This document shows, piece after piece, positions 15,601-24,200 of a stretch of 64,000 bases of DNA. The notes beneath the pieces are model-generated. The model saw only the letters and a program-made list of their open reading frames with translations. It did no database searches and was not told the DNA's origin. This DNA is from Azospirillum agricola. Lineage in GTDB: Bacteria > Pseudomonadota > Alphaproteobacteria > Azospirillales > Azospirillaceae. Made by a program: the position numbers and the translations under genes. How positions within the stretch are numbered: the first letter of the stretch is position 1; each line of letters opens with the position of its first letter. The DNA lies in assembly GCF_017876095.1 (NCBI RefSeq), contig NZ_JAGINM010000012.1, positions 124,001-188,000 on the forward strand, read 5' to 3'.

Positions 15601-18557
15601 ATCCGGCCGTGCCGGATCTTCTCAGCAACCTTGGCAGCGCCTTTCATGCGATGGACCGTTTCGCGGACGCCGAGCGCGTTCTCGGCTGGGCGCTGCGCTG
15701 CGCTCCGGACATGGCCGTGGCCTGGACCAACCGGGGGAACGCCCTGGGCGGGCTTGGCCGGTTGACCGAGGCGGAAGCCTGCCATCGCGCCGCCATCGGC
15801 CATTGCCCGGATCTGGCCGAGGCGCACGCCAACCTCGCCTTCCTGCTGGATCAAGCCGATCGCCGGGATGAGGCGCTGGACGCCTACCGCCAAGCCTTGG
15901 AGGCCAACCCGAAGCACGCGCAGGCCCACTACAACCTGTCGCTGATGCTTCTGAGGGACGGGGTGCCGCGCGCCGGCTGGAGCGAGCATGAATGGCGGAT
16001 GGCGACGCCGCAGTTCCGCACACAACGGCGCCGGCTCGCCGCCCGCGCGTGGCGTGGCGAGAACATCGCGGCGTCGCGGCTTCTGGTATGGCGGGAGCAG
16101 GGGGTCGGCGACGAGATCCTCTTCGCCTCCTGCTACGCCGACGCGATGAAGCGCGCCGGGCATCTGGTCATCGAATGCGACCGCCGGCTGGTCTCCCTGT
16201 TCGCCCGGTCGTTCGCCGGTGCCACCGTGCGTCCCGAAACGGTCGAACCGCGCGACGCCGATGTCCAGATCGCCGCCGGCAGTCTGCCGCGCCTGCTGCG
16301 TCCCGACCTGAAGCGCTTTCCGACGCGCGCATCGTGGCTGGTGCCCGATCCGGCGCTGTTGGCGCTCTGGCGCGAGCGGCTGGCGGCGCTGGGGCCGGGG
16401 CTGAGGGTCGGGATCGGCTGGCGCAGCCAGCTCGTCACCGCGCAACGCAAGGCCGCCTACACGTCGCTGGACCAGTGGGGGGCGATCCTCGCGGTGCCGG
16501 GGATCACCTTTGTCAATCTGCAATACGGCGACTGCGGTGCGGAGCTGGAAGTGGCGGAGGCGCGCTTCGGGGTGCGCATCCACCGCTGGTCCGACCTGGA
16601 CCTCAAGGACGATTTCGAGGGGGCGGCGGCGCTCACCGCCAACCTCGACCTGGTGATCTCGCCGGCGATGTCGGCGAGCGAGCTGGCCGGGGCGCTCGGC
16701 GTGCCGGTCTGGCGCTTCGGCGGCAGGGACTGGACCCAGCTCGGCAGCGGCGTCCGCCCCTGGTTCCCCTCCATGCGGCTGTTCCAGCCTCGCCCCGGCG
16801 AAACGCTGGGGGACGTGCTGGGGCATATCGCGGCGGCCCTGTGCCCGCCGGTCTGCGCACCGCCTCCGGTGGAGGAGCCGGACCGGCTGCTGGAGCGGGC
16901 GGTGCGCAGCCATCGTGCCGGGCACCGGGACGACGCGGCGGCCCTGTATGAGCAGGTGCTGGCCCAGCGCCCTCAGGATCCGGTAGCCTTGCATCTGTCG
17001 GGTCTGCTCGCCCATCAGGCCGGACGCCCGGCCGAAGGGGAAGCACGGATCATGGCGGCCCTGGCCGCGCTGCCCGACTATGCGACGGCGCATATCAGCC
17101 TGGGCTCGGTCCGGCTCGCCTTGGGGCGGCCGGAAGACGCTGCGGCCGCCTTCCGCCGGTCGCTGGCCCTGCAACCCGGCGAACCGGCCGCCTGGAGCAA
17201 CCTTGGCAATGCCCTGGATGCCCTGAACCGTCCGGAGCGGGCGGAGGCGGCGCATCGCCGGGCGCTCGCCGCCGATCCGGACCTTGCCGAAGCGCACGAC
17301 AACCATGGGGTCGTTCTGGCCCGTCTGGGATGCGTGGCCGAGGCCGAGGCCGCCCATCGTCAGGCGTTGCTGCGCGCGCCGGAGATGGCGTCGGCCTGGA
17401 TGAACCGTGCCGTCGCACTCCGCCGTCTGGGACGGAGGGATGCCGCCGAACGCAGCGGGCGTACGGCCCTGTCTCTCGATCCGGCCATGGCCGACGCCAT
17501 GGCGAACCAGGGGCGGCTGCTGCGCGAGCAGGGTCTTCCCGGCATGGCGGTGCGTTGGTGCGACCGTGCCCTGGCCCTGGTTCCGGGGCTGCCGACGGCG
17601 GCGTTCAACGGCGGCGTCCTGCGGCTGGCGCGCGGATGGCTTCGCGCCGGATGGGAAGGGTACGATCGTCGGTTCGAGGCACGCGACGTCGCCGGCGGCG
17701 TGCGGCGGCCGGGCGTGCCGCTGTGGACCGGGAGCGATCCCGCCGGGCGCCGCATCCTGGTTTGGCGCGAGCAGGGGATCGGCGACGAGCTGATGTTCGC
17801 CAGCGCGCTGTCGGACCTGATCGCGCGCGCCGGCCATGTGGTGGCCGAATGCGACCGGCGTCTGGTTCCGCTGTTCGCACGCTCCTTCCCGCAGGCGACG
17901 GTGCAGGCCGCCCCCGATCATCCGCAAGCCAGGGCCGAGGGTGTCGATTGCCACATCGCGGCCGGATCGCTGCCGCGCTTCCTGCGCCGTTCCCTTGCCG
18001 ACTTCCGGAAGGAACCGGGCTTCCTGCGCGCCGACGCAGCCGCGGCGGCGGCGTGGCGGCGGCGGGTGGCGGAACTGGGGTCGGGATTGACGGTGGGGGT
18101 GGCGTGGCGCAGCGGTCAGCTCGATCCCGACCGCATCGCCAACTACACCCGGCTGGAGGCATGGAAGCCGGTCTTCGCCATTCCCGGCATCGTCTTCGTC
18201 AACCTCCAATACGGGGATTGCGCGGAGGAGTTGGCGGCGGCGCGGCGGCGTTTCGGCATGGCCCCGCACGCCTTCGAGGATCTCGATCTGAAAAATGATC
18301 TGGACGGTGCGGCATCCCTGACCACAGCACTGGATCTGGTGATCGCCCCGGCCACTTCGACCGGGGAGTTGGCGGGGGCGCTCGGCGTGCCGGTGTGGCG
18401 GCTGGCGCAGGGCGATGACTGGACCACGCTCGGCACGGGGGTCCGGCCCTGGTTTCCGTCCATGCGGGTTTTCACGGCATCCACCGGCGGAACCGTCGCC
18501 GACTGTCTGCCGAGAGTCGCCGCCGAACTGCGGCGTCTGTCCGGCTTTTCCACCTGA
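12678..18557 (+). CDS. Giant three-module TPR glycosyltransferase-like protein
   Basis: A 1959-residue protein made of three consecutive units, each a TPR superhelix followed by a ~260-residue GT9/heptosyltransferase-like domain. The catalytic-like domains begin near residues 531, 1135 and 1693 with LLVWGEQGVGDEIMF, LLVWREQGVGDEILF and ILVWREQGIGDELMF, and contain IECDRRLVPLF, VGIGWRSQ, VNLQYG and PAMSAGELAGALGVPVWR. Units 2 and 3 restart at ~805 and ~1400; unit 3 does so with the motif that opens whole proteins elsewhere here (RSHRAG...LYEQVLA). The GTG start at 12678 has GGAGGAG 8 bases upstream. Units 1 and 2 share long identical DNA. A role in sugar transfer to flagellin is inferred from family and position. 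Confidence 0.88.
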   Translation: MFTAVRLEEALDHHRSGRLDKAIALYEQLLAQNSSHADLLHLSGLAAHQAGNSRLGLKRIRAAVAVQPNFPIALNSLGTLLADLGRNAEAATVLGAAIACDRGYAQAHGNVGTVLQALGRLAEAEAAYRRALECDPDNAPARINLGVLLRQTGRSAEAAHHLHDVVKANPHHPGVWRHLALCLSDLRHPDTEACLRRALADTPDDADLSRELALLLIGQSRCVEAEAMLEAAVAAAPADGLLRFALGSAMQGQGRLEEAVTRYREALARDPGLAGACNNLGVALLDLGRHAPALAVLRLALALQPDDALSWNNIGTAFDAGRRWNDAMSAFKRALRLRPDYGKALNNLAGVWKAWKRLDRAEALLRLSIAVQPDYEESYANLASDRQERDDLATAERLFRRSLRIRPGSAVALTGYGLVLQVQGRMAEAEAAHRKALSLDDRSAEAHANLGMLLWQSRMDAEGAEASLSHAIALNPSAGPAHLNRGIVRLTRGDLASGWDDYRWRFRAKGYEDRPIAAPLWDGEDLSDRRLLVWGEQGVGDEIMFSSCWPDLIPRVGHLVIECDRRLVPLFTRSFPKATVRAQTIGPDGRETIDPPDVDAHIPAGQVPRLLRRCLASFGPEASWLVPDPARLAFWRERLARLGPGLTVGIGWRSQVMTTERRGAYTSLDQWGAIFAVPGIRFVNLQYGECGAELEAAEARFGVRIHRWSDLNLKDDFEGAAALTANLDLVISPAMSAGELAGALGVPVWRFGGRDWTQLGSGVRPWFPSMRLFQPRPGETLGDVLGGMARALECLRSVSDPVRAPMATALDADQRTEEAITLYRKGDAAAAEALVRSVLDDAPMHGTALHLAAVLTARRGDAEDAAALFERAARVTPLNAAAHAGQADALRKLGRLDDADTAQRRAIVAQPDAAEHWINRVALIQTLGRGEEALRGILRAIRLRPDLSLSHTHHGHLVSDPAAILASFRRAAVLDPAVPDLLSNLGSAFHAMDRFADAERVLGWALRCAPDMAVAWTNRGNALGGLGRLTEAEACHRAAIGHCPDLAEAHANLAFLLDQADRRDEALDAYRQALEANPKHAQAHYNLSLMLLRDGVPRAGWSEHEWRMATPQFRTQRRRLAARAWRGENIAASRLLVWREQGVGDEILFASCYADAMKRAGHLVIECDRRLVSLFARSFAGATVRPETVEPRDADVQIAAGSLPRLLRPDLKRFPTRASWLVPDPALLALWRERLAALGPGLRVGIGWRSQLVTAQRKAAYTSLDQWGAILAVPGITFVNLQYGDCGAELEVAEARFGVRIHRWSDLDLKDDFEGAAALTANLDLVISPAMSASELAGALGVPVWRFGGRDWTQLGSGVRPWFPSMRLFQPRPGETLGDVLGHIAAALCPPVCAPPPVEEPDRLLERAVRSHRAGHRDDAAALYEQVLAQRPQDPVALHLSGLLAHQAGRPAEGEARIMAALAALPDYATAHISLGSVRLALGRPEDAAAAFRRSLALQPGEPAAWSNLGNALDALNRPERAEAAHRRALAADPDLAEAHDNHGVVLARLGCVAEAEAAHRQALLRAPEMASAWMNRAVALRRLGRRDAAERSGRTALSLDPAMADAMANQGRLLREQGLPGMAVRWCDRALALVPGLPTAAFNGGVLRLARGWLRAGWEGYDRRFEARDVAGGVRRPGVPLWTGSDPAGRRILVWREQGIGDELMFASALSDLIARAGHVVAECDRRLVPLFARSFPQATVQAAPDHPQARAEGVDCHIAAGSLPRFLRRSLADFRKEPGFLRADAAAAAAWRRRVAELGSGLTVGVAWRSGQLDPDRIANYTRLEAWKPVFAIPGIVFVNLQYGDCAEELAAARRRFGMAPHAFEDLDLKNDLDGAASLTTALDLVIAPATSTGELAGALGVPVWRLAQGDDWTTLGTGVRPWFPSMRVFTASTGGTVADCLPRVAAELRRLSGFST
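14892..15034 (+). repeat. 143-bp perfect direct repeat, copy 1
   Basis: Identical base for base to 16680-16822, offset 1788 bp. It encodes the end of the first glycosyltransferase-like domain (ELAGALGVPVWRFGG onward). High similarity extends several hundred bases upstream with scattered substitutions. Diverged inverted copies lie at ~22,909-23,052 and ~21,310-21,450. Confidence 0.95.
16680..16822 (+). repeat. 143-bp perfect direct repeat, copy 2
   Basis: Second copy of 14892-15034, encoding the end of the second glycosyltransferase-like domain. The offset of 1788 bp is 596 codons exactly, so recombination between copies would remove or add one whole module in frame. Confidence 0.95.
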
Positions 18558-18587
18558 CTGGCCTCGACCGGACAAGCGGGAGGCATC

Positions 18588-18623
18588 AAAAAAGCCGGGC
18601 GAGGCGTTGAACCTCCACCCGGC
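18588..18623 (-). terminator. Terminator for the DUF465 gene
   Basis: On the minus strand a GC-rich stem (GCCGGGTGGAGG with CCTCGCCCGGC, 18594-18623) is followed by six T residues (18588-18593). It lies about 30 bases past the DUF465 stop and between two convergent genes, so the stem may also slow transcription arriving from the giant TPR gene. Confidence 0.8.
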
Positions 18624-18654
18624 CTTCTTCAAAACGCTTTTCCGTGGGGGGAGA

Positions 18655-18831
18655 TCAATTCACCCTGCTTCTCGTCAGGCGGTCAATTTCTTCCTTGACG
18701 TGCAGCTTTTCAAGCTTGAGGCGCTTGACCGCGCTCTCATCCGGCCAGGACCGCTTTTCTTCGTCGAGGATGGCGCGGTCAAGGCGCAGGTGCTTTTCTT
18801 GCAGGGAAACAACACGAGCATCGGTGTGCAT
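18655..18831 (-). CDS. DUF465/YdcH-type small protein
   Basis: A 58-residue gene. It begins MHTDARVVSLQEKHLRLD, is followed by RAILDEEKRSWPDESAVKRL and ends EEIDRLTRSRVN. The LxxKHxxLDxxI...D...LKxxKLxxKDEI layout is that of the DUF465 (YdcH) family, small helical-hairpin proteins of unknown role common in alphaproteobacteria. GGAGAG precedes the ATG at a normal distance and a rho-independent terminator follows, so this is a complete single-gene unit. Confidence 0.85.
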   Translation of the reverse strand: MHTDARVVSLQEKHLRLDRAILDEEKRSWPDESAVKRLKLEKLHVKEEIDRLTRSRVN

Positions 18832-18942
18832 GTTCTGCTCTCCGTCTGATCGAACCGCTTCCCGTCTGAGTATGACGGGCCGGTGACATCAGTGTTGACC
18901 GATCCAGTCGGCCGAACAACCCTAATCTTGCGTCTTATGCGG

Positions 18943-21228
18943 TCAAACCATACAAAAAACTGCCTCGATCGATTGTGCGTGTGACGTTGCGTCGCACAAA
19001 GGAGAGGTTGTCATCTTTTCGCGCAACACCATGCGTATGGCTGCAAGGCGGTGCGGATCCTCAGCCAAGGACTTGGCCTTCGCGATATAATCCTCCTCGG
19101 AATGCGCCACCCAGCCGGGTTCCCCCAGGCTGTGCAGCAGCGACGCGGTCATTCGTCCGATGAAGCGTTCGCCGGCCAGCGTCACCACCGGAACCCCCAT
19201 CGACAGCGCATCGAAGCTGGTCAGGCAGCCGCCATAGGGAAAGGGGTCGAGCGCGATGTCGACCCGCTCGTGCAGGCGCAGATGCTCCTCGTGGCTGGCG
19301 GCCGGCGGAACCAGAAGCAACCGGTCGCCGCCGATGTCGTGCCGCGCGAAGGCGGCGGCCATGCGGACGCGCCCTTCCTCGCCGGCCAGCCCCGCGCCGC
19401 GCGACTTCAGCATCAGGCGTGATCCGGGCACCGCATGAAGCAGCGCCGACCACAGCGCGACGACCCGCTGGTTGACCTTGGCGTCGAGGTTGAAGGAGCC
19501 GAAGGTGACACGGCCCAGCGTGGCGCAGGGCGGTGCCGGCAGCCACCCCGCGCCACGCCGGGCCGGCGGTTCGAACAGGAACAGATGGGGCAGGCGCACC
19601 AGCCGCTCGGTAAAACGCTCCGTGCTGTCCGCAGGGTGGAGCACCGGGTCGGTCAGCCACACATCCATGGCGTCGACGCCGGTGGCGTGCATTCCGTAAT
19701 AGCTGACCTGGAGGGGCGCCGCCCGGCGGGTGAACAGCCCCATCCGCTGGCCGCTCGTGTGACCGATCAGGCAGACCAGGACATCGACGCCGTCGGCACG
19801 GACACGGTCGGCCAGTTCGTCGTCGCTCATCGCCCGCGTGTCGCACCAGCCGTCGGCAAATCCCCGCAGCCTATCGAACGCCGGGGCTGCGAAAGGCAGG
19901 TTGCCGTAGACCAGCGGAACGACACGGGACCGGTCATGCGCCCGCAGCAGGGGACCGACCTGATCGAGCAGCCGGTTTCCCGGATGCAAGTAGCCCGACA
20001 CGTACCCCACGCGCAGCGGCCGTCCGCCGAGGGCGGGCCGGGTCAGGGCCGGATTGGGCGCGACCGGGCTGGATAGGGTCCGCCCGAAACGGTTCCGCCA
20101 TCCGTCGATCTCATCGGCCAGCGTCGCGTTGTCGAGATCGGCCAGCAGGAGCAGGGTGGTCAGGCGGGTGCTGTGGACCCAGGGCTCGTCGCTGAGCCGG
20201 GTGGCCGCGCGCAGGCCGGTCATCGCTTCCGCTATGGCGCCGAGATTCTTGGACGCCAGGGCGCCGTTGTAATGCGCGGCAAAGGCCGCCGGATCGAGAA
20301 CCACGACACGGCGGTAGGCGCGCCGCGCATCCTCGAAACGGCCGAGTTCGAACAGGGTCAGCGCCAGCGCGTCAGCGACGGCAACGTCCATCGGATCGAT
20401 GGCGAGCGCCTGTTCGTACGCGTCCAGTGCCGCCTCGGGCTGCCGGGCGGCGTTCCGGGCGCGGCCGAGGTCGAGCAGGGCGGCGAACAGATCACGCCGG
20501 GCATCCTCACGGTCGGGATGCAGGCGGGCGGCGGCGGAGAAGCCACGCACGGCCTCGTCATGCCGGCCGGCTCCACGCGCGATCACCGCCAGATTGTGCA
20601 GAACCTCGTTGTGGGCCGGCCGCAGCGTCAGGGCACGCCGATACCAGGGCGCGGCATCCTCCGTCCTTCCCATCCCGTGCAGCAACGTCCCCAGCCGTGC
20701 CGGCACGGCGCCGGCCTCCGGATCGAGTTCGGCGGAACGGCGGAGCGCGGAGACCGCTGCGCCGGGCTGTCCGGCGGTCTCCAGCGCCAGCCCCCAATGG
20801 TAGAAGATCGCCGCTCCGCCGCCGCTCACCGCCGCCCGGCCGAAGCCCCGAGCCGACGCGGCCGGATCACCACGCTCCCGCTCGGCGTGCCCCAGCCCGT
20901 CCTGCGCCTCGACCAGCGCCGGGTTCAGCGCGACGGCATGGCGGAAGCGGCGCACGGCTTCGCCCGGCCGGCCGAGCGCCCGCAGAACCTTGCCGTGGTT
21001 GACCCGCGGGTCGGCGGCAAGCGGAGCGGCGGCGGCGGCGCGCGTCAGCAGCCCGTCGGCCTCCTCCAGCCGCCCGAGCTGGGCGACCAGCAGCCCGCAC
21101 AGGTGCAGGGCCTGCGCCTGCTCCGGATCGGCGTCGAGGATCCGGCGGTACAGCAGTTCCGCCTCGTCGTAGCGGCCGGTCTGGTGATGGTCGAAGGCGA
21201 TGGCGAGGGCTTCGGCGATGGTCGCCAT
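18943..21228 (-). CDS. TPR protein with O-GlcNAc-transferase (GT41/SPINDLY-like) domain
   Basis: A 761-residue protein. TPR units fill residues ~1-370 after the opening MATIAEALAIAFDHHQTGRY. The C-terminal half shows OGT-like landmarks: RVGYVSGYLHPGN, VDVLVCLIGHTSGQRMGLFTRRAAPLQVSYYGMHATG, TFGSFNLDAKVNQRVVALWSALLHAVPGSRLMLKS, ERVDIALDPFPYGGCLTSFDALSMGVPVVTLAG. Known members transfer GlcNAc or other sugars to Ser/Thr of proteins; bacterial homologues often modify flagellin or adhesins. It is followed 11 bases upstream on the same strand by the next TPR gene, with which it probably forms an operon. Confidence 0.87.
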   Translation of the reverse strand: MATIAEALAIAFDHHQTGRYDEAELLYRRILDADPEQAQALHLCGLLVAQLGRLEEADGLLTRAAAAAPLAADPRVNHGKVLRALGRPGEAVRRFRHAVALNPALVEAQDGLGHAERERGDPAASARGFGRAAVSGGGAAIFYHWGLALETAGQPGAAVSALRRSAELDPEAGAVPARLGTLLHGMGRTEDAAPWYRRALTLRPAHNEVLHNLAVIARGAGRHDEAVRGFSAAARLHPDREDARRDLFAALLDLGRARNAARQPEAALDAYEQALAIDPMDVAVADALALTLFELGRFEDARRAYRRVVVLDPAAFAAHYNGALASKNLGAIAEAMTGLRAATRLSDEPWVHSTRLTTLLLLADLDNATLADEIDGWRNRFGRTLSSPVAPNPALTRPALGGRPLRVGYVSGYLHPGNRLLDQVGPLLRAHDRSRVVPLVYGNLPFAAPAFDRLRGFADGWCDTRAMSDDELADRVRADGVDVLVCLIGHTSGQRMGLFTRRAAPLQVSYYGMHATGVDAMDVWLTDPVLHPADSTERFTERLVRLPHLFLFEPPARRGAGWLPAPPCATLGRVTFGSFNLDAKVNQRVVALWSALLHAVPGSRLMLKSRGAGLAGEEGRVRMAAAFARHDIGGDRLLLVPPAASHEEHLRLHERVDIALDPFPYGGCLTSFDALSMGVPVVTLAGERFIGRMTASLLHSLGEPGWVAHSEEDYIAKAKSLAEDPHRLAAIRMVLREKMTTSPLCDATSHAQSIEAVFCMV

Positions 21229-21239
21229 GCAGCGGGACC

Positions 21240-24200
21240 TCAGGCGGATGGGGAGGGCGGGGACAGGGCGGCAAGCGCGCGGATGGCGCGGGTGACGGCG
21301 GCGGCCATGTCTTCGCCGGGTGCTGGCTGGATCAAGCGCATGGACGGGAACCAGGGGCGGACGCCGCTGCCGAGCTGGGTCCAGTCCCTGCCGCCCAGCC
21401 GCCAGACCGGCACGCCGAGCGCCCCGGCCAGTTCGCCCGCCGACATCGCTGGCGAGATCACCAGGTCGAGGGCCGTCATCAGCGCCGCCACCCCCTCGAA
21501 ATCATCCTTGAGGTTCAGGTCGTCCCAGCGGTGCAGGCGGCGGCCGTCACGCTCGACGGCGGACAGCTCGGCGGTGCAGTCGCCATATTGCAGGTTGACC
21601 GCCACCACGCCCGGCAGATCGAGCAGCGGCTCCCAATCCTCGAGAGAGGTGTAGGCGTTCCGGCGCTGCGCGGTGACGAGCTGGCTGCGCCAGCCGAGCC
21701 CGACCTTCAGCCCCGGTCCGAGCGCCGCCAGCCGCTCGCGCCAGAACGCCACCCGCGCCGGGTCGGCAGCCAGATAGGCGTCGCGTTGCGGGAAGGCGGC
21801 CAGCCGGTTGCGGAACAGCGCGGGCAGTCCGCCGGCCGCCACCTGAAGGTCGCAGTCCGGCGGTTCGACGGTTTCGCCACCATCGCGGCCAACGGTTTCC
21901 GCCCGCACCGACACCCAGGGAAAGGCGCGGGCGAACAGGCTGACCAGCCGCCGGTCGCACTCCACCGTCACCGGGCCGTCCAACCCTTTCAACGCGTCGA
22001 AGCAGGAGGCGAACAGGATTTCGTCGCCGACCCCCTGTTCGCTCCACACCAGAAGACGGCGACCCTCCAGCGCCTCGCCGCGCCATTCGGGTCGCGGAAT
22101 CCGGCGCGCGCGCTGGAGTTGGCGGGCGGAAAACCGCTTGCGATACCCTGCCCAGCCCGCCGTGATGTCGCCATTGGCAAGCGCCAGCAGCCCGAAATTC
22201 CAGGCGGCCAGCGCGAAATCCGGATCCAGGCGCAGCGCGCGCCTCAGATGAAGATCCCTGTCCGCCGCCCGGCCGGTCAGGTTGGCGATGGTGGCGAGGT
22301 TGTTTTGGGTGTCCGGCGTCTCCGGCCGCAAGGCCACGGCGCGCCGGTAATGGATCGCGGCCTCGGCGTAGCAGCCCTCGGACTCGCAGGCATGGCCCAG
22401 GTTGGTGTGGGGAGCCGGGTTGTCCGGAACCAGCAGGATCGAGCGGTTGTGCAGAGGTTTGGCGTCCGCCGGCCGGTTCGACGTTTGCAGACGCAGGCCG
22501 AGATGGGTGAGCGCCTCCGGGAAATCGGGGCGCAGCGCCAGCGCGCGGGTGAAGGAGCGCAGGGCGGCGTCCGGCCGCCCTCTGGATTCGTGCACCAGCC
22601 CCAGATGGTTCCAGGCGGCGGGAAAATCCGGCATCCGCCGCAACGCGTCGGCCATCAGCCTCTCGGCCTCCTCCGGCTGTCCGCATTGATGATGGATCAG
22701 ACCCAGCAGATGCAGCGCGTCGGCATGGCCGGGTTCGGCGTCGATCACCGCCTCGTAACCGGCCCGCGCCTCCTCCAGTCGGCCGGCCCGGTGCCGGTCG
22801 ATGGCGTCCGACAGCAGGGCGTTGGTGTCGGGCTTCGGCGCCCGCACGGCATCGGCGGCGATTCCTCCCGCCGCGCGCAACGCCCGCGCGATGGCGCCGA
22901 GCGCATCCTCCAGCGTTTCGCCGGGGCGAGGCTGGAACAGCCGCATGGAAGGGAACCAGGGGCGGACGCCGCAGCCGAGCTGGGTCCACTCCCTGCCGCC
23001 GAAGCGCCAGACCGGCACGCCGAGCGCCCCGGCCAGCTCGCCCGCCGACATCGCCGGCGAGATCACCAGGTCGAGGTTGGCGGTGAGCGCCGCCGCCCCC
23101 TCGAAATCGTCCTTGAGGTCCAGGTCGGACCAGCGGTGGATGCGCACCCCGAAGCACGCCTCGGCGGCGTTCAGTTCGGCCGAGCACTCGCCGTACTGAA
23201 GGTTGACAAAGGTGATCCCCGGCACCGCGAGGATCGCCCCCCACTGATCCAGCGACGTGTAGGCGCTGCGCCGTTCCTCGGTGACGAGCTGGCTGCGCCA
23301 GCCGATCCCGACCCTCAGCCCCGGCCCCAGCGCCGCCAGCCGCTCGCGCCAGAACGCCAGCCGGGCCGGGTCGGGCACCAGCCACAAGGCTTGCGGTTCG
23401 AAGCTCGGCAGGGAGTTCCGCAGATGGAAGGGCAGGCTGCCCGCCGGCACCTGAAGGTCGAAATCGGGTGGCTCGATGGTTTCGGTCAGATCCGCGGTGC
23501 AAGTCTCCGCCCGCACGGTCGCCGTGGGAAAGGATCGGGTGAAGAGCGGAACCAGCCGGCGGTCGCACTCGATGGTCACCGGACCGCCGCTCCAGGCCAG
23601 CAGGTCGGGGTAGCAGGAGGCGAAGAGGATCTCGTCGCCAACCCCCTGCTCCCGCCACACCAGCAGACGCCGGCCGCGCAAGCCCTCTCCGCCCCAGAGC
23701 GGCCGGTCGATGCGGCGGTGCGGACGCACCTCCCCGGCGGCGAAGCGCCGCTCGTAACCGGCCCAGCCGCGCGGCAGGTCGCCGTGCAGCAGAGCCAGCC
23801 TCCCGAGATTGTAGGTCGCGGTGGCGAGATTCGGGTCCTGCGCCAGCGCCGCCTCGTAGCACTCCTCCGCCTCCTTGTAGCGGCCGAGGACCTGGAGCGC
23901 GTTGCCGAGGTTGTGGCGGGCCTCGGCGAAGTCCGGGCGCAGATCCAGCGCCTTGCGGTGGCAGATTTCCGCCTGGTCGGGACGCCCCAGCCGTTTCAGC
24001 ACGCTGCCCAGGTTGTTCAGGGCCGCGGGGTGGAGGGGGTTGCGCCTCAGCGCCTCGCGGTAGGCGATCTCCGCCCCCTCATGGGCTCCCTGCTGCTGGA
24101 GGATGGCTCCCAGATTGTAGTGGGCGTTGGCGTCGTCCGGATTCTGGGAAACGGCGACGCGGTGCTGGGCGACCGCTTCGCCCAGACGTCCGGCGTCGGC

